Positions 26,651 through 35,067 of a DNA stretch of 64,000 bases are shown here, piece after piece. The stretch is from Tolypothrix sp. NIES-4075. Its GTDB lineage: Bacteria > Cyanobacteriota > Cyanobacteriia > Cyanobacteriales > Nostocaceae. The translations under genes were made by a program, and so were the position numbers. Numbering within the stretch: the first letter of the stretch is position 1; every line of letters begins with the position of its first letter. The stretch lies in NCBI RefSeq assembly GCF_002218085.1, contig NZ_BDUC01000003.1, positions 593,666 to 657,665 on the forward strand. Reading direction: 5' to 3'. Below the pieces are notes generated by a model, which was not told the DNA's origin, searched no databases, and was given only the letters and a program-made list of their open reading frames with translations.

Positions 26651-28014
26651 TGCTGATTAACTTTCACTTGCACTTTGGCTTTGGGTCTGAGGTTGAATTG
26701 TCCGTCAGTGACGACTTGTTCCCCTTCTTTTAACCCTTGTGTAATGACTGTTTCATTGCCAACTGCGTTACCGACTACAACTGGACGCATGTCTACAGTT
26801 TTGTCGGCAGGATTCAACACATACACAAATTGACCTTTTTGCCCTGTCTGTACTGCTGTAGTTGGTACAACGATCGCATTCGGTTCTTGTGTTAGCCTCA
26901 CAACTAAATTGACAAATTGCCCTGGTGACAAGCGTCCCGATGTGTTAGCAAACGTACTTTTAAGTTGAATAGTTCCTGTTGAGGTGTCTACACCACTGTC
27001 TATAAACGAAAGTTCACCGCGTTCTGGGTGCTGTTCATCTTTGGGAATAATCGCATCAACTTCTATTTTTCCCTGTGCGCGATATTTGTTAAGTTCTGGC
27101 AGTAAACGTTGGGGAAGCGAAGAGCTAACGTAAATTGGGCTAATTTGACTAATTGTCACCAAAGGATTGCTGTCATTGTTTCCAACCAAGTTACCCTGAT
27201 TTACATTCAACTTGCCTGTACGTCCGGCAATTGGTGAGTAAATCGAACTGTAAGAAAGTGCGATTTGAGCGTTGTCAACTGCTGCGTCTGCTGCACTCAC
27301 CTCTGCTTTGGCATTATTTACGTCTGCTTTTGCAGCTTCAACTGCTGCAACGGAGTTAGCAATACCTTGATTGTCTGCCATCACTGTTGCTTTTTGGGCA
27401 TCAGACGAGGTGCGATACTGCTCTGCTTGCTCTTTGCTAATCGCTCCTTGACTTAAAAGACTACTATACCGTTGTGCTTGGACTTGGGCATTTTTCGCTT
27501 GGGTTTGGTCTTTAAGGAGAGTGGCTTTATCTTGATTGACTTGGGCAATAGCTTTTGATAAGTTAGCCTGTGACTGTTTCACTAGTGCGATCGCTTTCTG
27601 TCGATTCGCTTGTGCTTGCATCAACGCTGCTTGCTGCGGTCTTGAATCTATTTTGAACAGCAGTTGACCTTTCTTAACATTTTGACCTTCTTGAAAATAA
27701 ACTCCCTTCAATTGCCCAGCAATTTGTGACTTCACCGTTACAGTCGAGTATGCTACTACGGTTCCAGTCTGTTGTAACTCAATGGGTATAGTTTTCCGAG
27801 TTACTGTCGCAACAACAACAGGTACAGCTTGCTTAGTTTTATCTTTTTGCTTACTAGACTCTGCTTCCGAAGCACTACAGCTACAAAGACCAATCAAACC
27901 TAGCAGCACGATTCCCTTTGCGAGCTGTTTTGGCAACACAAATCTTTGAGTGTTTAAGAAAGGCTTAGTTTTTAACTTAGGAGATAAATATCTCACCCTA
28001 ACTGGTGGAAGCAT
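26632..28014 (-). CDS. RND efflux periplasmic adaptor (membrane fusion protein)
   Basis: A 460-residue HlyD/AcrA-type protein. A likely lipoprotein signal ends LCSC with the modified Cys at 46; the preceding region is long, so an internal start is possible. The lipoyl half-motif VTVKSQIAGQLKGVYFQEGQ is followed by an Ala/Gln-rich helical hairpin (about 130-250) and the second half IYSPIAGRTGKLNVNQGNL. The beta-barrel region has RLSPGQFVNLVVRLTQ. It bridges the RND pump encoded downstream to an outer-membrane channel that is not encoded here. Its last seven or so residues and stop codon lie in a tandem palindromic repeat, so the original C-terminus has probably been replaced. Confidence 0.93.
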   Translation of the reverse strand: MLPPVRVRYLSPKLKTKPFLNTQRFVLPKQLAKGIVLLGLIGLCSCSASEAESSKQKDKTKQAVPVVVATVTRKTIPIELQQTGTVVAYSTVTVKSQIAGQLKGVYFQEGQNVKKGQLLFKIDSRPQQAALMQAQANRQKAIALVKQSQANLSKAIAQVNQDKATLLKDQTQAKNAQVQAQRYSSLLSQGAISKEQAEQYRTSSDAQKATVMADNQGIANSVAAVEAAKADVNNAKAEVSAADAAVDNAQIALSYSSIYSPIAGRTGKLNVNQGNLVGNNDSNPLVTISQISPIYVSSSLPQRLLPELNKYRAQGKIEVDAIIPKDEQHPERGELSFIDSGVDTSTGTIQLKSTFANTSGRLSPGQFVNLVVRLTQEPNAIVVPTTAVQTGQKGQFVYVLNPADKTVDMRPVVVGNAVGNETVITQGLKEGEQVVTDGQFNLRPKAKVQVKVNQQSKVAQ

Positions 28015-28113
28015 AGATGAGAGCCTCTAAATAAAGGATTTAATAGATGTTTTAGAAATACATATTCAATGTTAACTATTATTAATTAGCTATGCTAAGT
28101 GTTAATATGTCAT

Positions 28114-28192
28114 CTATCTTCAGAAATATGCAAAATATCATGTGTTAAAAAATACATTTAATACTGCCTGACAACTGACATACTGAAGATAG
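28114..28192. promoter_or_regulatory. Candidate operator: 10-bp inverted repeat between efflux and marR genes
   Basis: CTATCTTCAG (28114-28123) and its exact reverse complement CTGAAGATAG (28183-28192) flank a 59-bp AT-rich core in the 256-bp divergent spacer. MarR proteins bind palindromes and often repress themselves and a divergent efflux operon, so this is a plausible but untested site. Confidence 0.35.
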
Positions 28193-28270
28193 TCAAGTTA
28201 TGTCTTTGATTAAAAAGGTAAAGATATAAAAATACCTTGGAATTGCCCGTTACAGGAGAATGAAGACGGA

Positions 28271-28747
28271 ATGACTCCCAAAAAAGTTGCTACAGAAGTA
28301 ACTTCGCAAGAATGCGCTGCCAAAATGATGGAAACGCTTCCGATCATCACACAGTTCTTTCGGGCAGAGATGCGGCGCAATGCCTCTTTTTTGACAGCAT
28401 CGCTTTCAGTACCACAATTTAGGATGCTTGCTTTTCTTGATCGTCATCCTGGTGCTTCTCTTTCCCAAGTAGCGGAACATCTAGGTGTTACTATGGCTAC
28501 AGCTTCAAATCTGACAGAGCGTCTTGTACAGAAGAATTTGGTCAGCAAAGTAGAAAATCCTCAAGAGCGTCGCCATGTTGTACTAAACTTGACAGAAAAT
28601 GGCAAGTATCATTTGCAACAAGTTAGAGCGATGACGAGTGCCAGAATTGCCTCTGTTTTAGCTGACGTTCCAAAAGAGCAACTTCAGAGTGTGGTAGAAG
28701 GATTAACAGTGCTTTACAATGCTTTTGAACAGACAATAACGCAATAG
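28271..28747 (+). CDS. MarR family transcriptional regulator
   Basis: A 158-residue winged-helix protein. Helix-turn-helix region SLSQVAEHLGVTMATASNLT, recognition continuing ERLVQKNLVSK, then the wing ENPQERRHVVLNLTENG with the conserved D/E-R-R-x-V-x-L pattern. N- and C-terminal helices form the dimer interface. It is divergent from the RND efflux operon across a 256-bp spacer, the standard layout for a local repressor relieved by ligand binding. Its own ATG is preceded by CAGGAGAATG. Ligand unknown. A HIP1-like palindrome lies soon after the stop. Confidence 0.92.
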   Translation: MTPKKVATEVTSQECAAKMMETLPIITQFFRAEMRRNASFLTASLSVPQFRMLAFLDRHPGASLSQVAEHLGVTMATASNLTERLVQKNLVSKVENPQERRHVVLNLTENGKYHLQQVRAMTSARIASVLADVPKEQLQSVVEGLTVLYNAFEQTITQ

Positions 28748-28941
28748 AAGTCGTTGTCGTAAAAAAATTAAGGACGCGATCGCACAAGTTTTGTGTCAAT
28801 GGTGGCAACATTCAAGGAACAGAAGAAAAACAAGTGCGTTAGCTTATATCTTGCACCTGAAAAATTGAACGTCAAAACCAAGACTAAGTATGAAGTCACG
28901 CCTGAGTTCGAGGTTGAGTAAAATCAAGAACAACAGTAATT

Positions 28942-29034
28942 TAGGACTTACGCAAAAACTCTCCCAAACTCTCAACTTCTGTGTTCTCTACGTCCTCTGC
29001 GGTTCGTTCCATGCGTGACTTTGCGTAAGTCCTA
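28942..29034. repeat. MITE-like element with TAGGACTTACGCAAA terminal inverted repeats
   Basis: The 15-bp ends TAGGACTTACGCAAA and TTTGCGTAAGTCCTA (29020-29034) are exact reverse complements enclosing about 63 bp. That interior includes a reverse-oriented CGCAGAGG-type stretch. A related element is at 31103-31204. No coding capacity. Confidence 0.8.
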
Positions 29035-29049
29035 TAATTAAAAAACATG

Positions 29050-29102
29050 ATATAAACTTTTCCCCCGCTACAGCATAACCATAGCGGGGGAAAAGTTTAT
29101 AT
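29050..29102 (-). terminator. Perfect 20-bp-stem hairpin downstream of the DUF4912 gene
   Basis: Arms 29050-29069 and 29083-29102 are exact reverse complements (core ACTTTTCCCCCGCT / AGCGGGGGAAAAGT) with a 13-nt loop. Read on the minus strand it is followed after four bases by a T run, so it probably ends the DUF4912 transcript. A nearby TCTCGTAGAGAAG repeat (29113-29150) is a separate dispersed element. Confidence 0.7.
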
Positions 29103-29183
29103 GTCGATTACTGTACGCGTTGGCGAAAGCCTCTCGTAGAGAAGCGTCAGTGTAGGTAGTTCACTTAATCCAAAATCCTTTCA

Positions 29184-30434
29184 TTAAGAGAACCACTCGA
29201 CAACAGCTTCATCTTTGGTGTTGGTGTTGCGAGATGGTGTCTCACGATTAAACTTCATTTGAATTGACCGTGTTTGCTCACCATCAACAGCGACAGCCTT
29301 AATCGGATAGTCAATTAAACCATCCTGGAAGGACATCTGGAAGCGGAATGTACCATCTGGATTCAGCTTAATCGGACGACCGCCAATTGTTACGGTAGCA
29401 TCGGGTTCGGTTGCACCGTAAACAATCAACTCAGCATCCGCAATTAACCAGAACTGACGCGGACGCATTGGCACGTCTCCAGAGAAGCCAGCACCGGACA
29501 TTCCCACACCAGACATGGTTAAACCAGATGTGGTGGGAACTGCCCACATACCTACACCAGAGGGGAATATGTAGGAACTGATGGTTTGTTCGTGGACGGA
29601 AGTCTGATGCATTGAGCCAAATATAGAACCAGCAACGCGCATTGCTTCGGCAGATTCAGCCATGCCAAAGATTTGGTCGTAAATTGGATTGCTGCCGTTA
29701 GCGTAAGCAGTGCCATAAGCGGTTGTTTCGGCAACTTTCTTGGATGGGGGAACCAGTTCGTATTGAGTTTTGCCAGCCAAATCTTCTTCAAAGTTGACTG
29801 TGATGAAAATGTCTTCAATCCAGTCAGAAGGATAGACGGGAGGAATGTGTACTGGTGCCGATCGCGCCAATATCAACCAGCGACCATCAGCACAACGATA
29901 ACCGATATCAAGCACATAATCGCGATCGCTCACCGGCACCGGTAAATACCATTCCCGCGCTAATTCATCAGAAGGATATTCTTGAATGCTGTGCGGACTT
30001 TGGTATTCAATATTGATGTCGGTAACATCATAAATCCGCAGTGCCAATTGTTGTCCACCTTGGCGACGCAGTTCTTCTTTGTGTTCGTTGGAAACATCCC
30101 AGTAAGTGTAAGCCCACTGAGGATCTCGCGGCATCAGCACAATCCGGCTTTCTCCGTAACCAGCTGGCAAATCGGCAAGTCCTTCATCAACATCTGCCAA
30201 AGAGCCACCATTACGATCTATTTGACCTAATTCAAATTTTGCTGCTTCCACGGTTTCCTGTGCCTCCGGTGAACGAGATGGGGTGAGCGAAACTTTACTG
30301 CGCTGAACTTCTTGAATCGATGCCAGCAATTGCGATTTCCGCATCCGGCTATAGCGAGAGATACTATATTCGCTAGCAACTCTACGTAGTTGCCTGAGTG
30401 TCATCTCTTCTAGCGGTGGGCGTTCTTTTGCCAT
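29184..30434 (-). CDS. DUF4912 domain protein with N-terminal Rho-N/SAP-like motif
   Basis: A 416-residue protein. Residues 8-45 (EEMTLRQLRRVASEYSISRY, then SRMRKSQLLASIQEV) resemble the small helix-extended-loop-helix Rho N-terminal/SAP-type nucleic-acid-binding fold. Residues about 95-200 match DUF4912: RIVLMPRDPQWAYTYWDVS, LALRIYDVTDI and WYLPVPVSDRDYVLDIGY. The C-terminal part has a second conserved region ending in QFWLIADAELIVYGATEPDA. No signal peptide or membrane segment. Function is unknown in the family; a carbohydrate-binding-like beta fold is possible for the middle domain. Monocistronic, followed by a strong hairpin. Confidence 0.82.
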   Translation of the reverse strand: MAKERPPLEEMTLRQLRRVASEYSISRYSRMRKSQLLASIQEVQRSKVSLTPSRSPEAQETVEAAKFELGQIDRNGGSLADVDEGLADLPAGYGESRIVLMPRDPQWAYTYWDVSNEHKEELRRQGGQQLALRIYDVTDINIEYQSPHSIQEYPSDELAREWYLPVPVSDRDYVLDIGYRCADGRWLILARSAPVHIPPVYPSDWIEDIFITVNFEEDLAGKTQYELVPPSKKVAETTAYGTAYANGSNPIYDQIFGMAESAEAMRVAGSIFGSMHQTSVHEQTISSYIFPSGVGMWAVPTTSGLTMSGVGMSGAGFSGDVPMRPRQFWLIADAELIVYGATEPDATVTIGGRPIKLNPDGTFRFQMSFQDGLIDYPIKAVAVDGEQTRSIQMKFNRETPSRNTNTKDEAVVEWFS

Positions 30435-31102
30435 GATTTTGACCTCCAGTAGTTTAAAAGGTAAATGATTTCCCCTGGCTAAAGAGTGGTGTAATAAATG
30501 CCATCCAATCCAGATGAACTTCTTATTCCTGAAGGAGTGGCTTTTGCCCAGTTTTGAGATTTTTTTAGTCGGTTTTTAAATTAAGGTCTACTTCCTAGAA
30601 ATTCCCTACAAATGCGATCGGCATTTATTTGGGATCGGAAAAGTCCCTTTGTTAAGAATATTAACTAACAAACCCGCACAGGGATCAAGGGGTCTCAAGA
30701 CCCGTTTTTGTCGTTTTCACGAATTTATCAGCCATTTGGGGATCGCTAAGTTATGGTTTCATGACATTAGGGCAAAAAAGCCCATTTTTCAACCCCAAAA
30801 TAGAGATCTAATGTCATGAATAGATGACATTAGCTCCAAATCTAGTCTTTAAACTACATCTGCATATAACTATTTATAGATAGTTACTTGCATAAATTTC
30901 TTTATCGGCGTCCATCGACGTTTATCTGCGGTTCAAAATCAAAATCGAAATCGATTAAAAAAGGTGCAGCCAACCCGATAAAACCTGTATTACCCAAAAC
31001 AGCGGCAATCAAAAAACTGCCTTGATTGGAAGAGTTTAGCCGATCGCGATCGCGCTTTAGAGATTCATCTTAATTTGGCTGTGAGTTAACATAGTAGAAA
31101 TC
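30435..31102. other. Gene-free spacer with orphan hairpins; possible small RNA
   Basis: Two structured elements stand out. GGGTCT-CA-AGACCC followed by GTTTTT (30690-30709) has the form of a plus-strand Rho-independent terminator although no plus-strand gene precedes it. A perfect 12-bp inverted repeat, TCATGACATTAG (30759-30770) and CTAATGTCATGA (30808-30819), encloses a smaller GGGCAAAAAAGCCC hairpin followed by ATTTTTC. A plus-strand noncoding RNA ending at either site is conceivable but has no direct support. Confidence 0.4.
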
Positions 31103-31204
31103 AGGACTTACGCAAACAAACCCGGTTTCTAGCAAAAATCGTCTGTTTCACAACCAAATACGAACGAAGAAACCGGGTTTCACAGCATATGGTGCATAAG
31201 TCCT
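31103..31204. repeat. MITE-like element, second copy of the AGGACTTACGCA family
   Basis: Ends AGGACTTACGCA and TGCATAAGTCCT form a terminal inverted repeat with one mismatch. Inside is a perfect 12-bp hairpin, AACCCGGTTTCT (31119-31130) and AGAAACCGGGTT (31168-31179). It sits immediately downstream of pstB and could serve as the operon's transcription end. Confidence 0.75.
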
Positions 31205-31216
31205 AGAAATCATTGC

Positions 31217-32047
31217 TTAACCGAAGCGTCCACTAATATATTCTGATGCTTCTTGAGTTTTTGGAGACTCGAAGATTTGCCTTGTCGGACTAAACTCAAC
31301 TAATCTTCCGTAGCGTTTGCCGTGTTTATCGGTTTCTGTATTAAAAAATGCCGTCCAATCTGCTACCCTCGAAGCTTGTTGCATATTGTGAGTCACCATG
31401 ATGATGGTGTATTGTTGCTTGAGTTCTAAGCAGAGTTCTTCAACTTGACGGCTAGAAATTGGGTCGAGAGCAGAACAAGGTTCATCCATCAATAATACAT
31501 CTGGTTTCATGGCGATCGCTCGCGCAATGCACAACCGTTGTTGTTGTCCACCAGATAAAGCTGTACCTTTTGCTTTCAATTTATCTTTAACTTCATCCCA
31601 TATTGCAGCGCGTCTGAGGGAATCTTCGACTAATTCATCCATATTACCTTTATAACCATTAGAACGCGGTCCAAAAGCAATATTTTCGTATATTGACTTA
31701 GGGAAAGGATTTGGTCTTTGGAAAACCATTCCTACTTGTCGTCGCAATTTAACTGAATTAATTTTCGGATCGTAAATATTGCGATCGCGATAATTTAGTC
31801 TCCCTTCAACTTTTGCTCCTGGGATTAAATCGTTCATCCGATTAAAGCAACGTAGAAGGGTACTTTTACCGCAGCCTGAAGGTCCAATAAAGGCGATAAT
31901 TTGCTTATCAGGAATATCTATGTAGACATCTTGAAGTGCCAAGAAGCCGTTATAAAATACTTTCACACCCTCAGCATTAAAAACTGGTTCATCTTGTTGG
32001 CTGAAAGTAGTATTGCTCTGGCTACTTTTATTGTTGCTATAAGTCAT
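31217..32047 (-). CDS. pstB: Phosphate ABC transporter ATP-binding protein PstB
   Basis: A 276-residue ATPase. Walker A GPSGCGKST is followed by LLRCFNRMNDLIPGAKVEG, the PstB-specific stretch that names this subfamily. Then come signature LSGGQQQRLCIARAIA, Walker B VLLMDEPCSALDP and the switch His in TIIMVTHNMQQA. It powers high-affinity phosphate import through the PstC-PstA channel. Last gene of the leftward cluster, 113 nt after pstA. No phoU follows; a MITE-like repeat does. Confidence 0.97.
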   Translation of the reverse strand: MTYSNNKSSQSNTTFSQQDEPVFNAEGVKVFYNGFLALQDVYIDIPDKQIIAFIGPSGCGKSTLLRCFNRMNDLIPGAKVEGRLNYRDRNIYDPKINSVKLRRQVGMVFQRPNPFPKSIYENIAFGPRSNGYKGNMDELVEDSLRRAAIWDEVKDKLKAKGTALSGGQQQRLCIARAIAMKPDVLLMDEPCSALDPISSRQVEELCLELKQQYTIIMVTHNMQQASRVADWTAFFNTETDKHGKRYGRLVEFSPTRQIFESPKTQEASEYISGRFG

Positions 32048-32160
32048 TATTTCTCTGTCCTAATATCTGAAAAGACAAATTTGCTTTTTAAACTCTCGTT
32101 ATCAAACAGAGGTACTGTCAGTCCAAACTTTGTGTTTATATTCTATGTAAAAATGCTTGA

Positions 32161-33060
32161 TTAATCTATAGAAAAGCGTTGTCTCACATAAATTGCTATT
32201 CCATTCAGAGCTAAAATCAAAAGAATCAAAGTGATAATTGTCGCTGCTGCTGCGTTAGCAAAACCCGGTTCGGGACGAGTAATATAACTGAAAATTTGAA
32301 TGGGTAGTGCCATAAATCTTTGGAATAAACCAGGATTAAACGTGAGAAAACTAACAGCACCAACCACAATCAAAGAAGCTGCATCACCAATAGCACGAGA
32401 TACAGAAATAATTACTCCTGTGAGAATACCAGGAACGGCATAAGGTAAAACATGACTACTAATAGTTTGCCACTTGGTTACACCCAACCCGTAAGAAGCA
32501 TTTCTTAAAGAATCTGGAACTGAGCGAATTGCTTCTCTTGCCGTCACAATAATCACTGGTAAAGATAGCAAAGATAAAGTCAACGCACCAGAAATTAAAG
32601 TTGGACCAAACCCTAGTAAGTAATTGAAAACTCCTAAACCTAGCAACCCATAGACAATAGAAGGCACTCCCGCCAAATTGCTTATATTAATCTCGATAAT
32701 CGTTGTCCACCAGGTTTTTGGTGCGTATTCTTCCAGATATAAAGCTGCTCCTACACCAATTGGTACAGCAGTCAAAATCACAGTAATTCCTAAAAGGATA
32801 CTACCAATTATTGCCGGACGAATACCCCCTTGGTCTGGAAAACGCGAAGGAGTTTCTGTCAAAAAACCTGGACTGAAAAACCTGACTAAACCATCTTTAG
32901 AGATATCAAAAATTAGCAAAGCCAGAACGAATAAGCCAACTAGCAACCCCAAAAGAAAAATTATTTCAAAGGCTTTACCTAAGCTTTCTCTACTTTCGAC
33001 ATTATCAGTAAATTCTCTCTCTCGATCTAGAGGATTGTTTGGTCTGTATGTGGTAGACAT
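32161..33060 (-). CDS. pstA: Phosphate ABC transporter permease PstA
   Basis: A 299-residue inner-membrane protein with about six helices. The cytoplasmic N-terminal extension (residues 1-25) is hydrophilic. Permease marks: YLEEYAPKTWWTTIIEINIS, NLAGVPSIVYGLLGLGVF and the ATPase-coupling EAIRSVPDSLRNASYGLG loop. These segments parallel those of the adjacent PstC. Pairs with PstC to form the phosphate channel. Five nucleotides separate it from pstC, so translation is coupled. Confidence 0.96.
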   Translation of the reverse strand: MSTTYRPNNPLDREREFTDNVESRESLGKAFEIIFLLGLLVGLFVLALLIFDISKDGLVRFFSPGFLTETPSRFPDQGGIRPAIIGSILLGITVILTAVPIGVGAALYLEEYAPKTWWTTIIEINISNLAGVPSIVYGLLGLGVFNYLLGFGPTLISGALTLSLLSLPVIIVTAREAIRSVPDSLRNASYGLGVTKWQTISSHVLPYAVPGILTGVIISVSRAIGDAASLIVVGAVSFLTFNPGLFQRFMALPIQIFSYITRPEPGFANAAAATIITLILLILALNGIAIYVRQRFSID

Positions 33061-33065
33061 GTTTA

Positions 33066-34001
33066 TTAATCGTACTTTTCTTTAAAGCGATTAGAAATCC
33101 AGTAACTAATAATATTTAAACTCAGGGTGAGTACAAACAAAACAGCACCTACAGCGTATAAAGTTTTAAAATTAAGACTACCACGCGGACTGTCTCCACC
33201 AGAAATTTGCGCCATATATGCTGTCAGCGTTTCTACTGATTCCATCAGGTTAACTGTTATTTTCGGCTGTTGTCCGGCAGCTATAACAACAGTCATCGTT
33301 TCACCCACAGCACGGGAAATCCCTAAAATAATCGAAGCGCTAATTCCAGAAAGTGCTGCTGGTAAGACAACTTTAAAAATGGATTCGAGTTTAGTGATAC
33401 CTAAAGCGTAAGCACCTTCACGTAAAGAACGCGGTACTGCTTTGATAGCATCTAAGCTGATAGAACCAACTGTAGGAGTAATCATTACTCCCATCATTAA
33501 CCCTGCACTTAAAGCATTGAAAATTTCCAAGGGGAGAAAATTTCGGAGCAGTGGGGTGACAAATAACAGTGCAAAGTAGCCGTAAACAACTGTAGGTATC
33601 CCTGCTAAAAGTTCAACTGCTGGACGGAGAATTGCTGCTACTTTTGGTGGTGCATATTCACTTAAATAGATAGCAGAACATAAACCTAAAGGAATCGCAA
33701 CTGACATAGCGATCGCTGTAGTTAATAATGTACCATTAATCAGCGGCAAAACGCCAAAATGTCTTTCTGCAAATAAAGGAGTCCATTTAGTATCCAAAAA
33801 GAAATCAGCCAAAGAAACTTCTTGAAAAAACTCAAATGTTACCTGGAAGATAATGAAGACAATACCAAATGTAGTCACAATGGAAATTAAAGCACAGCAA
33901 AATAAAATTGCAGCAACAATTTTTTCTTGGATATCTTCCGATGCTTTCTTTTCTAGTGATTCTCTAGAGTGGTGAAAATTATCTTGATTTGTAGCTTGCA
34001 T
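33066..34001 (-). CDS. pstC: Phosphate ABC transporter permease PstC
   Basis: A 311-residue permease with about six hydrophobic segments. It has YLSEYAPPKVAAILRPAVEL, LLAGIPTVVYGYFALLFVTP, and the EAA-type coupling loop DAIKAVPRSLREGAYALGIT. Forms the transmembrane pathway with PstA. The gene is 18 nt downstream of pstS and 5 nt upstream of pstA, consistent with one transcript sbpA-like/pstS/pstC/pstA/pstB. Confidence 0.96.
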   Translation of the reverse strand: MQATNQDNFHHSRESLEKKASEDIQEKIVAAILFCCALISIVTTFGIVFIIFQVTFEFFQEVSLADFFLDTKWTPLFAERHFGVLPLINGTLLTTAIAMSVAIPLGLCSAIYLSEYAPPKVAAILRPAVELLAGIPTVVYGYFALLFVTPLLRNFLPLEIFNALSAGLMMGVMITPTVGSISLDAIKAVPRSLREGAYALGITKLESIFKVVLPAALSGISASIILGISRAVGETMTVVIAAGQQPKITVNLMESVETLTAYMAQISGGDSPRGSLNFKTLYAVGAVLFVLTLSLNIISYWISNRFKEKYD

Positions 34002-34019
34002 AATTCCCGATACTAAAAA

Positions 34020-35018
34020 TTAAATGAAATTCGTGATTGGTTGACCTGGTTTTGCTTTTTTAAATTTAGTACCAGTTTCACCTGTGGCAAACTTTTGTTT
34101 TACCTTCATGTAAGCTTCATCAGGTAGCGCTACATAACCAACGCTATCTACCCATTTCCAAGAATTTTCTAGATAGAAATCGACAAACTGTTTTACTGAT
34201 GGTTTTTTATCCAGAGATTTTTTACTAACGTAGATGAAAAGAGGACGAGATAAAGGTGTATAGATATTCTTCACTACATTATCAACTGGAACGGGTTTTT
34301 CACACTTGCCTTGAGGACTTTCAACAGCAACTAGATTCAACTTATCTTGGTTTTGGATGTAATAAGAAATCCCTACATAAGCAAGAGAATATTTATCACC
34401 TACAACTCCTTGAACAAGGTTATTTTGATTTTGAGTGGGAGTATAATCTGTGCGACTGTTCTTGGCTTTACCTGTAATAGCTTGGGTAAAATAATCAAAT
34501 GTTCCCGTATCCGAAGCTGGAGCGTAAAGCTTCATTTTTTCTTTGGGAAACTTAGGATTAATTTGATTCCAAGTTAATACTTTACCATCTGATTTAGAAC
34601 TCCACATTTTTTTGAGTTCTGTAATCGTCAAACATTTGGCAAAATCATTTTTACGATTAACAATTACGGCGATTCCATCCAACGCTATAGGTAACTCTAC
34701 AAATTCAATCTTCTTACTTTTACATTTGGCTACTTCTTCATCTTTAATAGTACGAGAAGCCGCAACAATATCAATTTCTCCAGCGCAAAATTTGCTAACA
34801 CCCCCACCAGTTCCACTGGAAGCAACACTGACTACAGCGTTATCGTTTTGTTTGTGGTATTCTTCTGCAACTGCAAGAGAGATAGGAAAACCTACCGCAG
34901 CACCATCAATACTTACCTGTTGTTGGCTTCCTTGATTGCTGCAAGCTGTTAGGCTGTATGATGTCAATATCAAAGATATAAAGGCGAGGCTTTTTTTCAA
35001 GTTATTGGTAAAACTCAT
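34020..35018 (-). CDS. pstS: Phosphate-binding protein PstS (lipoprotein)
   Basis: A 332-residue periplasmic receptor. The signal peptide ends SLTACS, with lipidated Cys at 26. Ligand-loop motifs of the PstS family: GAAVGFPISLAVAEEY (first phosphate-contact strand), ASSGTGGGVSKFCAGEIDI and AASRTIKDEE. Near the middle are APASDTGTFDYF and SLAYVGISYY. It binds phosphate outside the plasma membrane and hands it to PstCA. It follows the sulfate-type binding protein gene by 49 nt. Confidence 0.94.
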   Translation of the reverse strand: MSFTNNLKKSLAFISLILTSYSLTACSNQGSQQQVSIDGAAVGFPISLAVAEEYHKQNDNAVVSVASSGTGGGVSKFCAGEIDIVAASRTIKDEEVAKCKSKKIEFVELPIALDGIAVIVNRKNDFAKCLTITELKKMWSSKSDGKVLTWNQINPKFPKEKMKLYAPASDTGTFDYFTQAITGKAKNSRTDYTPTQNQNNLVQGVVGDKYSLAYVGISYYIQNQDKLNLVAVESPQGKCEKPVPVDNVVKNIYTPLSRPLFIYVSKKSLDKKPSVKQFVDFYLENSWKWVDSVGYVALPDEAYMKVKQKFATGETGTKFKKAKPGQPITNFI

Positions 35019-35067
35019 CGGCTTTTATCAATTCCACATTTAATATATAAAATGGTTGGTATAATAT

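Noticed and set aside
26384..26656. Plus-strand frame encoding DRRDESRLYCAT repeats
   Set aside because: Product of the 39-bp tandem array; a period divisible by three keeps the frame open by chance.
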